From assembly GCA_037953745.1 (NCBI GenBank), contig JBAKBP010001579.1:124001-188000 (forward strand): a stretch of 64,000 bases of DNA, given 5' to 3'. This document shows positions 7,443 to 16,524 of the stretch, in pieces. A program made the position numbers and the translations under genes. The notes beneath the pieces were generated by a model. That model ran no database searches, was not told where the DNA came from, and was given only the letters and a program-made list of their open reading frames with translations. Within the stretch, counting starts at the first letter, position 1; each line of letters begins with the position of its first letter. Source of the DNA: Lithodes maja (taxonomy: Eukaryota > Arthropoda > Malacostraca > Decapoda > Lithodidae).

Positions 7443-10342
7443 CTATCTATCTATTGCCTGACGCCGTGATCCCCGAAGGGGTGGCCACGAACGAACCGCC
7501 CCCATGCACCTCTGTCCCCAGTCAGTCGACGCCCCTCCCCCCAACCAGCACCGCCTTCATTCATGTAGTTCCTCACTCCATCCTTCCACCTCATATTCGG
7601 TCTACCTCTCCCCCTCTGTCCCTCCACCTCGCTCTCGTACACCCTCTTAGTCATTCTCTCGCTTTCCATACGTTCCATATGGCCGAACCATCTCAAGTTG
7701 TTCCTTTTCACACTTTCCAGCACATCTACCTCCATACCACACCTCCTTCTTACTTCCTCATTAGTCTGTCTATCCCTCCATGTAATTCCGCACGCACTCC
7801 TTAAGTAATTCATTTCCACTGCTCTCACTCTTGGTCTGAGTCTCTCAACCAACGTCCATGCTTCGCTTCCGTAAGTCAGTGTCGGGATTACCACACTGTC
7901 ATGCAAGGACTTCTTCACTTCCATACTGACCACCCTATTTCTTGTTACTGCTTTTAGCATTCCTACAACCCTCTTCCCCTGTTGTACCCTCTCCCGCACC
8001 TCTTCATCCATAGTCCCATCTTTACTCAACACACTGCCCAGATACTTAAAAGAGTTGACGATCTCCATAGCCTGACCGTTCAGCTTCACCTCACACTCTG
8101 TGACTTCACCCCTTTCGAAGACCATAACCTTGCTCTTCCCCGTATTTACCTTCAAATTCCGTTTTTCGCACACTGTTCCAAACTCATTTACCAGACCCTG
8201 CAACTCCCATTCATTATCACTCATCAGAACTGTATCATCCGCAAACAGAAGTATAGGTAGCTTCCACTCAATTCCCTCCCTTTTCAGCGATACACCAACA
8301 TCCACTGCTCTTGATAGTATTTCTTTCATAACTCCATCCATATATACAGTAAACAACCACGGGGACATCACACACCCCTGTTTCAAACCAACATTCAGGT
8401 CAAAGAACTCGCTCTGCTCATTCTCCACACGTACTGCCGCCTTTGCACCCTCATACATGCTCTTCACTGCTTTCAGCAACTTGCCCTCTACTCCGTATAT
8501 TCTAAGTACTTTCCACAAACCTTCTCTATCCACTCTGTCATATGCCTTCTCCAAGTCCATAAAGGCAACATACACCTTTTGTTTCTTCTCCAGATACTTC
8601 TCCACAACACAATTCAGGGTAAAAATCTGATCTACACATCCTCTTCCCTTCCTAAAGCCTCCCTGCTCGTCGCCTATCCATTTCTCCGTTCTCATTCTCA
8701 CTCTCTCAATCACTACCCTACTGTATACCTTCCCTACTACGCTTAGAAGACATATTCCTTGGTGGTTACCACACACTCCTCTTTCCCCTTTGCCCTTATA
8801 TAGGGGGACTATTATGCCAGTCTTCCAGTCATCGGGTGCACTCCCCTTCTCCCATGCTAGTTTGCACATTTTCCATACCCATTCTATCACTATCTCACCA
8901 CCATACCTCAACATTTCCCCACACACTCCATCTGTTCCTGGTGCTTTCCCCAACTTCACTCTTTTCATGGCTTCCCACACTTCTGACCTCCTGATCCCCA
9001 CCTCCTCCTCCACTACTTCTCTTCTTCTCCCTCCCATACCATATCCAGCTATGTTTGCTGGCTCTTCATTCCTTTCATTCAGCAACTCACTGAAGTACTC
9101 CCTCCATCTTTCGACTCTCTCTTGCTTCTCGGCTAGCATTCTCCCATTCTTATCTTTCACACCCTTACTGTTTCCCTTGCTACCTTCCCTAACTTTCTTG
9201 ACTTCTTTCCAAAACAGTTTCTTACTCTCCCTCCATTTTACACTCAGATTCCTTCCAAATTCCTCATCTACTCTTCTCTTACTTTCCTTCACTACTCTCT
9301 TCACCACCCTCTTACTCTCCACGTACCTCGCTCGTTTCTGTCTCTCGGAATCTTCATTCCCTCTACTACCCAACCACTCTCTATATGCTTTCTTCTTTTC
9401 TTCCACAGCTATTCTTACCTCTTCTGTCCACCATGCTGTACCTTTCACTCCCCTCCCTCTTCTCCTCACTCCACACACCTCCTCACATGCTGCACAGATC
9501 TCATCCTTAAACACCTTGCTCATCTCCTCCACTTCCTCCATAACTTCCAGGTCGAACCCACCTAGTCGTCTTTCCACTGCTCTCCTGTACTCCTCCCTGA
9601 CTTCCTCCTCCTGCATCCTCTCCACCCTCCTCACCATTCCAGCCTCCTCTCGCCTCCCTCCCGCTCTCCTCACCCACTTCTTTTGTATCCTAACCTTAGC
9701 TACCACTACATAATGATCAGACAGACCCCCTCCAATACCCCTATACACCCTAGCATCCATCACAGATTTCTTCATTCGTTCATCCACACATACATAATCA
9801 ATCAATGACTTTCGTTCCACCACTGTCTTATCCTTCATCGTCAACATCCGTTTCCACGTGTACCTGTGGATCATTCTGTGTCGGAAGAAGGTGTTGGCTA
9901 TCCACAGCCTCCTCCCCACACATACGTCCACAAGTGCACTACCATTCCCATTCACCTCTGATGGTACCCCCCACCCTCCCACCACTCCCTCAACTTTCCT
10001 ATCACCCACCTTACCATTCATATCCCCAATCAGAAATATTCTTTCGTTTTTGTCAAACTTCTCCAGGCATGCCTCCACATTCATCCAGAACTCCTCTTTC
10101 TTTCTTTCAAGTATATCCTCTGTCGGGGCATACACGCATACAATCACCCACGTTTGTATTCCTACTTTCATTCTCACCCACACAATCCTTGAACTCACAG
10201 ACCCATACTCTCTTACACATTCCTTCCATTTGCTACTTACAAACAAACATGCACCTTCTCTCGCTGTTCCTTCACTCACTCCAGCACACACACCCATTCC
10301 ACACTCCCACTCTCTCACATCTGAACCTTTCCATTTGGTCTC
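7443..10342 (-). mobile_element. RTE-type LINE copy A, 5'-truncated
   Basis: The insertion is bounded exactly by the tttgacttcat duplications. Its minus-strand 3' end is the coding end (CGTCAGGCAATAG) followed by a short ATAG repeat, as in all five copies here. Its 5' end starts inside the endonuclease, at TETKWKG, so about 45 residues present in copy E are missing. Short 3' tandem repeats and a single long ORF suit the RTE clade. Confidence 0.9.
7451..10342 (-). CDS. RTE copy A endonuclease-reverse transcriptase ORF
   Basis: An uninterrupted frame of about 963 residues; the first ATG is at 10318 but the homologous frame is open from the insertion edge. It shows the APE endonuclease (YAPTEDI, LIGDMNGKVGD, SLIDYV, LSDHYVV), a long basic linker, then RT with GKAPGTDGV, PLYKGKGER, FMDLEKAYDRVD, GLKQGCVMSP and the catalytic LLFADDTVL. 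The C-terminus has the RWFGHMERM and GRGRPNMRWKDGV signature shared by RTE-like proteins. Because the endonuclease N-terminus is missing, this copy should be immobile despite having no stops. The open frame indicates recent insertion. Confidence 0.88.
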   Translation of the reverse strand, partial: ETKWKGSDVREWECGMGVCAGVSEGTAREGACLFVSSKWKECVREYGSVSSRIVWVRMKVGIQTWVIVCVYAPTEDILERKKEEFWMNVEACLEKFDKNERIFLIGDMNGKVGDRKVEGVVGGWGVPSEVNGNGSALVDVCVGRRLWIANTFFRHRMIHRYTWKRMLTMKDKTVVERKSLIDYVCVDERMKKSVMDARVYRGIGGGLSDHYVVVAKVRIQKKWVRRAGGRREEAGMVRRVERMQEEEVREEYRRAVERRLGGFDLEVMEEVEEMSKVFKDEICAACEEVCGVRRRGRGVKGTAWWTEEVRIAVEEKKKAYREWLGSRGNEDSERQKRARYVESKRVVKRVVKESKRRVDEEFGRNLSVKWRESKKLFWKEVKKVREGSKGNSKGVKDKNGRMLAEKQERVERWREYFSELLNERNEEPANIAGYGMGGRRREVVEEEVGIRRSEVWEAMKRVKLGKAPGTDGVCGEMLRYGGEIVIEWVWKMCKLAWEKGSAPDDWKTGIIVPLYKGKGERGVCGNHQGICLLSVVGKVYSRVVIERVRMRTEKWIGDEQGGFRKGRGCVDQIFTLNCVVEKYLEKKQKVYVAFMDLEKAYDRVDREGLWKVLRIYGVEGKLLKAVKSMYEGAKAAVRVENEQSEFFDLNVGLKQGCVMSPWLFTVYMDGVMKEILSRAVDVGVSLKREGIEWKLPILLFADDTVLMSDNEWELQGLVNEFGTVCEKRNLKVNTGKSKVMVFERGEVTECEVKLNGQAMEIVNSFKYLGSVLSKDGTMDEEVRERVQQGKRVVGMLKAVTRNRVVSMEVKKSLHDSVVIPTLTYGSEAWTLVERLRPRVRAVEMNYLRSACGITWRDRQTNEEVRRRCGMEVDVLESVKRNNLRWFGHMERMESERMTKRVYESEVEGQRGRGRPNMRWKDGVRNYMNEGGAGWGEGRRLTGDRGAWGRFVRGHPFGDHGVRQ

Positions 10343-10353
10343 TTTGACTTCAT

Positions 10354-10855
10354 ATGATCCATTATTCCTTCTCTAATTACCGTTTCCATTAGTTTACACA
10401 CAACACTTGTCAAACTGACGTCTATAATTCCCTGGGTCATTTCTCTTTCCCTTCTTAAATATAGCTGTTATGTTCGCCTCTATCCAGTCCATCGGGATTT
10501 GTCCTGTATTAAACGATACCTCAAATAACATTTTCAATGGCTCAACTAACATCTCACCTCCTTCCTTTATGATTCTTGGGTGTATCCCATCCGGTCCCGG
10601 TGACTTACTTCTGTTCATTTTTTCTATAGCCCTTCTTATTCTAGCATGGGAAAACTCTATTATTTCTAGTGCCGGTGCCTATTTGATGGGAATAGTAGGC
10701 ACTGCATCATCCGACTCCACTGTTAGTACCCCCCCAAAGTATTTCCCCAGCACCTCTGCTTTCTCCTTATCAGTCTCCGCTCGACTCCCATCATTCAACC
10801 CCCCTACCAGCTCTGGGATCCCTACTCTTCTAGTTAACTTTTCCTGAATGTACTT
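10354..10855 (-). pseudogene. LINE G ORF2, linker and RT N-terminal part
   Basis: This piece joins the endonuclease ORF (ends 10856) to the RT core (starts 7442). It reads KYIQEKLTRRVGIPELVG, an in-frame TAG near 10680, then MNRSKSPGPDGIHPRI, WIEANITAIFKKG and NDPGNYR. At NYR a 2-nt deletion shifts the frame, after which LTSVVCKLMETVIREGIM leads straight into the RTE insertion point. The SPGPDG and FKKG motifs identify RT domain 1. It is a pseudogene because of the stop, the shift and the insertion. Confidence 0.85.
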
Positions 10856-12208
10856 TCAGAATATTTTTGGATTATCCTTCACATTTCTAGCAATCTCTCT
10901 CTCCCTCTCCTTCACCCCCCTCCTTGTCTCCCACCTTATTTTGTTGTTTATTTGTCTGTGTTCCAGATCCACTTCTTTAGCTTCTATACTAGACCCCCTG
11001 TTCTTTTTTAACAATTTTAATCTTTCCCACAATCGTTTCTTTCTTCTAATCAATGTCCAAAGTTTCCTTTTCATTGGCAATTCTGTGTTAGTTCTTTTCC
11101 TCAATTTTGTTTTATCCTTATATTCCCCTACTGGTACACGTTTAGATACCGCATTCTCCAGTTTGACTCTAATTTTCCTCCACATTCCTTCAGCGTCTTC
11201 ACCATTCAAGTATTCCCCCCAGTCAATGTCCAAACACCGTCTCAGCAGCTCATAATCCGCTCTATCATACATGTATATTTTTCTATTGCTTCTATTATCC
11301 CTCTCTGATTTAATGTTACAACTAAAGCTTATACAGGCATGGTCACTACGACCTATAGGGCTATCCACATTAACATGTTCCACTATATCCTCTTCGTTGC
11401 TAAAAATCAAATCAAGTACACTCCCCTGCGTCCCATCTCTATATCTTGTTATCTCTACAATATGTTGCGTTAAAAAACAATCTCTCACTTTCTCTATAAA
11501 CTTATTTTCCAGGCTACCCTGTCCCGCTGGAGTAGTACAATTTGCCCAGTTGATCCCTGGCAAATTGAAATCTCCAATCAAAATCTTATATTTGTTCTCT
11601 CTATTATCTATTTCCTCCATAGCTTTCAGTAGGTTATCATCCTCTCCCCTGCTATTATTTGGGCTTCTATATATAGAGGCAATTAGAATTGATCCTCTTG
11701 CACATTTTACTTCAATACACAAATACTCACAATACTGCTGTCTCATATCCACCTCATTAACCTTGAGCTCTTTTCTTACATAAATAAACAGTCCTCTTCC
11801 GACCTCTGCTCTAATAGCATTTCTCTCATATAACTCAAAACCCTCCAAACTATATTCCACCAGTTCCCTTTCAATTCTAGCATTTTTTGGTCTTACTTCC
11901 TGTAGGGCTATGACATCAGGTTTTTCCTCTTCATCCTGCAACCTACATATCAGTTCTCTTTTCTTGTCCTGGGTAAACACATCCACATTACTAAACATAA
12001 TCCTTAATCCATCTACCATTCCTTCAGCAATTACACCATCCCGCTCCTCCAGTCCGTACCCTACTCCCCCGTTAGCACTACTGGGTCTGTCACTTTGTCT
12101 CCTGTCTCTCCCTGTGACACCTCCACCCCGTTCTCCTCCTCCGTCACAACTCCCATCACATTCTCTTCCCTCCCTGATCTCCCCCTCCCTTCTACTCTTA
12201 TAAACCAA
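10856..12208 (-). CDS. LINE G ORF2, APE-type endonuclease part
   Basis: 450-residue open frame. The endonuclease runs from about LRIMFSNVD through DVIALQEVRP, FIYVRKEL, IASIYRSPNN, ILIGDFNLPGINW, GSVLDLIFSN and GRSDHACISF, so the Asn, Glu, Asp and His catalytic positions look intact. A basic region follows (PMKRKLWTLIRRKKRLW, RETRRGVKERERE). The frame overlaps ORF1 by 148 nt if the first ATG (12208) is used. The Met at MVDGLRIMF, about 12020, just past the ORF1 stop, is a more likely start. It ends at a TGA in NPKIF, after which the homologous frame continues for RT, so this is a truncation of a longer protein. Confidence 0.85.
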   Translation of the reverse strand: MVYKSRREGEIREGRECDGSCDGGGERGGGVTGRDRRQSDRPSSANGGVGYGLEERDGVIAEGMVDGLRIMFSNVDVFTQDKKRELICRLQDEEEKPDVIALQEVRPKNARIERELVEYSLEGFELYERNAIRAEVGRGLFIYVRKELKVNEVDMRQQYCEYLCIEVKCARGSILIASIYRSPNNSRGEDDNLLKAMEEIDNRENKYKILIGDFNLPGINWANCTTPAGQGSLENKFIEKVRDCFLTQHIVEITRYRDGTQGSVLDLIFSNEEDIVEHVNVDSPIGRSDHACISFSCNIKSERDNRSNRKIYMYDRADYELLRRCLDIDWGEYLNGEDAEGMWRKIRVKLENAVSKRVPVGEYKDKTKLRKRTNTELPMKRKLWTLIRRKKRLWERLKLLKKNRGSSIEAKEVDLEHRQINNKIRWETRRGVKEREREIARNVKDNPKIF

Positions 12209-13152
12209 TTCCTCACTTTTCCGTCCCTCACTCTCCAGTAAAAATTTCTCTTATCCTCCTCACCCAACTTTCCATAATTTTCATCAGCGTTTTCTTGTAA
12301 TTCCTTAATTGTTTTCCTTTGTTCTATACTCAAATCATTCTTTAGTCTTATGTGTTTCAGTTTTTCATTTGTATTTAGCCTCCAACTAAAATTTGTCACA
12401 GTCTCTGCCACTGCCCTAGTTTTAAACTGTACCCTTATAGGTCTCATCTCTCCCCTTTTATATCTACCTATCCTACTGACCTCCTCCACCTGCCCTTCCC
12501 ATCCATATTCGTCCTTATCCACACCTTTCATGACCTCCTTCACTGTCTCCATATCCCTCACTTTTCTCACTCCATTATCATTCATATGAGTCTCTATATC
12601 TCCATACAAGATTACACCCCTATCCCTGTCCATGGCCTCCCTCACGACACTCTCCTTGTTCTTCATGACCCCTACAACTGCACTCTCAAAACTTTTTTTG
12701 GTCATATTCATTTCTTCCTTTTGCTCTTTCATAATATCCTCCAAATCCTTGACTTTTTGTTTACCTACCACCGTCCATGCAGTTGACTCCTGTACTTCCG
12801 TGAAACGTCCTTCGTATTCCTTCAGCTGCTCCTTCAATGCCATATTCTCTGCTCCCAGTTCATCTACCCTTTTCAATACCATCTCTAGGCTATCATAAAC
12901 TGCCGAAATAGGCCTGCATTCACTTCCTTCGCTAGGCCTATTCCCTTCCCCACCTGTCACACCACACATTACACACAGTGCCTTAACTTTCTCGCCAATA
13001 TCCCCCTTCCATTTCTCCGTATCACTCATCCACTTTTCCAAATCCTTCACAACATTACTAACCTCTTCTAACTTCTTATCTGTGCTCTTAAATCCACGAA
13101 AACGCTGTAACCTTCCTTCCGCCTCCGTCATACCCGAAATTCCCTCCGCCAT
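12061..13152 (-). CDS. LINE G ORF1 protein with coiled coil
   Basis: 363 residues. The N-terminal half is charged and heptad-like (KKLEEVSNVVKDLEKW, MVLKRVDELGAENMALKEQL), consistent with a coiled-coil trimerisation segment. A CVMCG pair lies near residue 60. The C-terminal half (VSRIGRYKRGEMRPIRVQF, AETVTNFSWRLN, LKHIRLKNDLSIEQRK, YWRVRDGKVRNWFI) resembles the RRM-plus-CTD layout of L1-type ORF1 chaperones, which also appears in some CR1/L2 elements. Likely role: binding element RNA in the RNP. The frame is intact. The start ATG sits 40 nt upstream of nothing better, and no competing start was seen. Confidence 0.75.
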   Translation of the reverse strand: MAEGISGMTEAEGRLQRFRGFKSTDKKLEEVSNVVKDLEKWMSDTEKWKGDIGEKVKALCVMCGVTGGEGNRPSEGSECRPISAVYDSLEMVLKRVDELGAENMALKEQLKEYEGRFTEVQESTAWTVVGKQKVKDLEDIMKEQKEEMNMTKKSFESAVVGVMKNKESVVREAMDRDRGVILYGDIETHMNDNGVRKVRDMETVKEVMKGVDKDEYGWEGQVEEVSRIGRYKRGEMRPIRVQFKTRAVAETVTNFSWRLNTNEKLKHIRLKNDLSIEQRKTIKELQENADENYGKLGEEDKRNFYWRVRDGKVRNWFIRVEGRGRSGREENVMGVVTEEENGVEVSQGETGDKVTDPVVLTGE

Positions 13153-13393
13153 GTTTGTTTACAAACTCAACGACTCCAACACCACCGCTGTCCCGTCACT
13201 ACACACTCTTATTACACTATATATCACCCCTCCACCACACCAATATATCCTCCAAACACTTCACTAAATCCTTCCTCTTCTTGCTAGCCCCGTATGCACT
13301 CGATATTCCGTGAATTACTTGACCATCCCACAACATATGCCGGAGCCTCAAAACTTGCGTCCGCCTTCCGCCATTGTGTGTGAGTGTGGATTA

Positions 13394-13544
13394 GGCTACC
13401 GGTTGTTATAGTAGGATCAATAATGATAGAGAGCTTCATGATAAAATTATATAAGCTCATAAATTAGATGGGTTGGGTGTGAGAGGGATCTGCTTAGTTT
13501 GGACCAATTATCTTTCTAGACTCTGGATTTCTTATGTTCTACAG
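13394..13544. other. Unassigned spacer between LINE G leader and RTE copy B
   Basis: No ORF or recognisable repeat. This should be sequence that received RTE copy B; its last 11 bases form that copy's left target duplication (13545-13555). Confidence 0.4.
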
Positions 13545-13555
13545 TTCTTATGCCT

Positions 13556-14455
13556 ATCTATCTATCTATTGCCTGACGCCGTGATCCCCGAAGGGGTGGC
13601 CACGAACGAACCGCCCCCATGCACCTCTGTCCCCAGACAGTCGACGCCCCTCCCCCCAACCAGCACCGCCTTCATTCATGTAGTTCCTCACTCCATCCTT
13701 CCACCTCATATTCGGTCTACCTCTCCCCCTCTGTCCCTCCACCTCGCTCTCGTACACCCTCTTAGTCATTCTCTCGCTTTCCATACGTTCCATATGGCCG
13801 AACCATCTCAAGTTGTTCCTTTTCACATTTTCCAGCACATCTACCTCCACACCACACCTCCTTCTTACTTCCTCATTAGTCTGTCTATCCCTCCATGTAA
13901 TTCTGCACGCACTCCTTAAGTAATTCATTTCCACTGCTCTCACTCTTGGTCTGAGTCTCTCAACCAACGTCCATGCTTCGCTTCCGTAAGTCAGTGTCGG
14001 GATTACCACACTGTCATGCAAGGACTTCTTCACTTCCATACTGACCACCCTATTTCTTGTTACTGCTTTTAGCGTTCCTACAACCCTCTTCCCCTGTTGT
14101 ACCCTCTCCCGCACCTCTTCATCCATAGTCCCATCTTTACTCAACACACTGCCCAGATACTTAAAAGAGTTGACGATCTCCATAGCCTGACCGTTCAGCT
14201 TCACCTCACACTCTGTGACTTCACCCCTTTCGAAGACCATAACCTTGCTCTTCCCCGTATTTACCTTCAAATTCCGTTTTTCGCACACTGTTCCAAACTC
14301 ATTTACCAGACCCTGCAACTCCCATTCATTATCACTCATCAGAACTGTATCATCCGCAAACAGCAGTATAGGTAGCTTCCACTCAATTCCCTCCCTTTTC
14401 AGCGATACACCAACATCCACTGCTCTTGATAGTATTTCTTTCATAACTCCATCCA
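13556..14455 (-). mobile_element. RTE-type LINE copy B, 5'-truncated
   Basis: This is 900 bp of the RTE 3' half, flanked by an 11-bp duplication, ttcttatgcct, at 13545-13555 and 14456-14466. Its open frame (14455 to 13566) starts in RT at YMDGVMKEI and includes LLFADDTVL and the RWFGHMERM C-terminus, with no stops. It is nearly identical to copies A and E over the shared part (for example TLKAV where A has MLKAV). It lacks endonuclease and half of RT, so it is dead on arrival. Confidence 0.93.
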
Positions 14456-14478
14456 TTCTTATGCCTACATATGGTATA

Positions 14479-14546
14479 TAGTGGGGCAGATAACTGGAAT
14501 AATCGTTCATTTCTGAAAACAAGCACCAAAATTGGCACACATACTC
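14479..14546 (+). repeat. Fragment of dispersed repeat X (outer part)
   Basis: The segment containing GGGGCAGATAACTG, AATCGTTCATTTC and GGCACACATACTC matches the reverse complement of 33078-33155. There the same sequence runs straight into the 225-bp inverted repeat. Here it is cut off by the BEL/Pao LTR at 14547. Confidence 0.7.
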
Positions 14547-15615
14547 TGTCGGGAATTTAGATAAAGAGGTTAAATTACATATCACTGGTACATGAAATAT
14601 CCCAACAAATAGTTATAATATAATTTCCAACGACGTAGTCGATGGGTGTAATCCAGTCCCCCACACACGGCTAATTCAATTGCATGACATGTAGGAATGT
14701 TCACATAATACAATATCGATACAATGAACTTAGCTTAGAGGACTGGTGATGTAGGACTGTTGTTAATATTGTTATAGATTAATATTTGTAGCACATGGTG
14801 AACTGTGGGTTGAGTCAGAGCCAGGGGGGGAAGATGTTGGCTGTATGGTGTTGATTGAGTGACTAAAGGGCCGGCGTCCGATCACTTCGCGAAATTACAT
14901 ATGGCTGCCGGCTCATAATAATTATAACCCATAACTTGGTTTCATGTGAAGTGAAGAAGTCCTTGCATGACAGTGTGGTAATCCCGACACTGACTTACGG
15001 AAGCGAAGCATGGACGTTGGTTGAGAGACTCAGACCAAGAGTGAGAGCAGTGGAAATGAATTACTTAAGGAGTGCGTGCGGAATTACATGGAGGGATAGA
15101 CAGACTAATGAGGAAGTAAGAAGGAGGTGTGGTGTGGAGGTAGATGTGCTGGAAAGTGTGAAAAGGAACAACTTGAGATGGTTCGGCCATATGGAACGTA
15201 TGGAAAGCGAGAGAATGACTAAGAGGGTGTACGAGAGCGAGGTGGAGGGACAGAGGGGGAGAGGTAGACCGAATATGAGGTGGAAGGATGGAGTGAGGAA
15301 CTACATGAATGAAGGCGGTGCTGGTTGGGGGGAGGGGCGTCGACTGACTGGGGACAGAGGTGCATGGGGGCGGTTTGTTCGTGGCCACCCCTTCGGGGAT
15401 CACGGCGTCAGGCAATAGATAGATAGAACTTGGTTTCATGATACATCTAGAGCTGATGTAGATATTTATACATTACAGTTAATATTTAACCTATACTTAA
15501 GAATAAACTACAATACACAAAGAACCAGCAGAAATCGTACATGCAATACGATACCGCCAAATTCAAATGTCCTATTGGACCTAAAACTGTCGGGATCATT
15601 ACCCTATTCCCGACA
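14547..15615 (-). mobile_element. BEL/Pao-type LTR, hosting RTE copy C
   Basis: On the minus strand the LTR starts TGTCGGGAATAGGG at 15615, right after a purine-rich tract, and ends TAAATTCCCGACA at 14547. The TG...CA ends and the inverted TGTCGGG/CCCGACA termini match BEL/Pao LTRs. Without RTE copy C and its duplication the LTR is about 575 bp. It lies 3' of an integrase C-terminus, so it is the 3' LTR. Confidence 0.8.
14946..15426 (+). mobile_element. RTE-type LINE copy C, extremely 5'-truncated
   Basis: Only the last 481 bp of the RTE element are present, flanked by a 13-bp duplication, aacttggtttcat, at 14933-14945 and 15427-15439. It encodes the C-terminal 157 residues (EVKKSLHDSVV, EAWTLVERLRP, RWFGHMERM, GRGRPNMRWKDGV) in an open frame ending at 15418. 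It is inserted in the BEL/Pao LTR in the opposite sense to that element. Confidence 0.93.
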
Positions 15616-15634
15616 TATTGCCCGCCACCAAAAT
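15616..15634 (-). other. Polypurine tract of BEL/Pao element
   Basis: The minus-strand sequence TTTTGGTGGCGGGCAATA directly precedes the LTR start TGTCGGG. A G/A-rich run touching the 3' LTR is the expected plus-strand primer site of an LTR retrotransposon. Confidence 0.6.
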
Positions 15635-15679
15635 GATATACAGGACCTATATACAGAGAACAACAAAAGGACATCGAAG

Positions 15680-16067
15680 TCAAAGATCACCTAGTTTGAT
15701 CTTTGATCTCCAAAGATCCACGGAACTCATAGCCGCCCTCCTTTTGGGACGAGCGCCACCTGAAGCCTGAGGAGGATCATCCTTCTCATCATCAGCTGCC
15801 CCACCTTGAGGAGCACTGTCACCAGCACTCTCCTGCGGAGGGGTATCAGTAGAGACGCCAGGATCATCCGGCAGTTCTACATCCTGCTCCAAGGGATATA
15901 ACCTTACGACTGGGCGAGTAGTAACCCCAGTCGAAGTTCGTATTCTAGCAACCCTTATAAGACCATCAATGCCCTGGAACAAATCGATAATCCTCCCAAG
16001 CTTCCAAAATAACGCTCATCATGAATCAGGACGATATCCCCGATATGAGGCCATCGTTGATCGGGGG
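15680..16067 (-). pseudogene. BEL/Pao polyprotein C-terminus (integrase tail)
   Basis: The minus frame reads GDIVLIHDE, a small disruption near 16020, then FWKLGRIIDLFQGIDGLIRV, ARIRTSTG, TRPVVRLYPLE. This is the motif order at the end of BEL/Pao integrases (a GD.V.I..., W.LGRI..., GxDGxxRVxxVRT, RPxxKLxPL barrel). An acidic, Pro-rich tail follows (DDPGVSTDTPPQE) ending KLGDL at 15680. The rest of pol is missing: the sequence breaks at 16067 into an inverted LTR piece. The annotated Met at 15982 is internal. Confidence 0.8.
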
Positions 16068-16191
16068 CCGTGTGTGGGGGACTGGATTACACCCATCGAC
16101 TACGTCGTTGGTAATTATATTATAACTATTTGTTGGGATATTTCATGTACCAGTGATATGTAATTTAACCTCTTTATGTAAATTCCCGACA
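16068..16191 (+). repeat. Inverted BEL/Pao LTR 3' fragment
   Basis: About 124 bp matching, in the opposite orientation, the last part of the LTR at 14547-14670 (shared GACTGGATTACACCCATCG, TTGTTGGGATATTTCATG, AAATTCCCGACA). It differs by only a few substitutions. The junction with the integrase fragment falls at a shared GCCGTGTGTGGGGG, suggesting a microhomology join or inversion. No target duplication links it to the other LTR. Confidence 0.8.
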
Positions 16192-16524
16192 AATAATGGT
16201 CCTTCGTGCCCTAAGGCTTCCTTGCCGTAGTACAGTTTTGTTTGCTTCCTTGACGCTTGTGGGCTTACAAATGGCTGCCGCCTCGCGCATTGTTGGGCCG
16301 ACTGCCCTTTCTCAAGTATAGACCCGGCTTCTTCCCTCGTGTTTTTTACCATTTAGGTGCCGTCCCTATCTTTTTTGGGGCTAGTTTCCAGGTTTTTTTG
16401 GGCGTGTGATCCTTGGCGTTTTTTGGTGGGTTAGCTGGGCTGGCGATTGGGGTAGGGGTAATTTCGTCGGGCACCATTTTGCGCTCATAGGCTTGGCTAG
16501 GCTAGGTTACGCAGTCTCGGCCTT
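16192..16524. other. Unassigned G/T-rich spacer
   Basis: No convincing ORF, repeat or TE end. It is G/T-rich with several short T-runs. It abuts the poly(T) (poly(A) on minus) of LINE F1. Confidence 0.4.

Larger units (their letters stand above)
6111..13393 (-). mobile_element. CR1/L2-type LINE (element G), two ORFs, split by RTE copy A
   Basis: Reading 13393 down to 6111 gives a 5' leader, ORF1 (13152-12061), ORF2 endonuclease (12208-10856), the RT start (10855-10343) and the RT core plus C-terminus (7442-6111). RTE copy A occupies 7443-10342 and is flanked by an 11-bp duplication, tttgacttcat, at 7432-7442 and 10343-10353. The protein resumes across the insertion without loss. Damage outside the insertion is light: a TGA near 10855, a TAG near 10680 and a 2-nt deletion near 10430. 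The exact outer ends were not determined. Confidence 0.85.

Noticed and set aside
8790..10376. Long plus-strand ORFs (for example 8790-9713, 9805-10347, 9858-10376)
   Set aside because: They are antisense to the RTE endonuclease-RT and owe their openness to its codon bias. Their composition is Ser/Leu/Pro-rich with no domain.
11910..13267. Plus-strand ORFs over the LINE G region
   Set aside because: Antisense to ORF1 and the endonuclease; no motifs.
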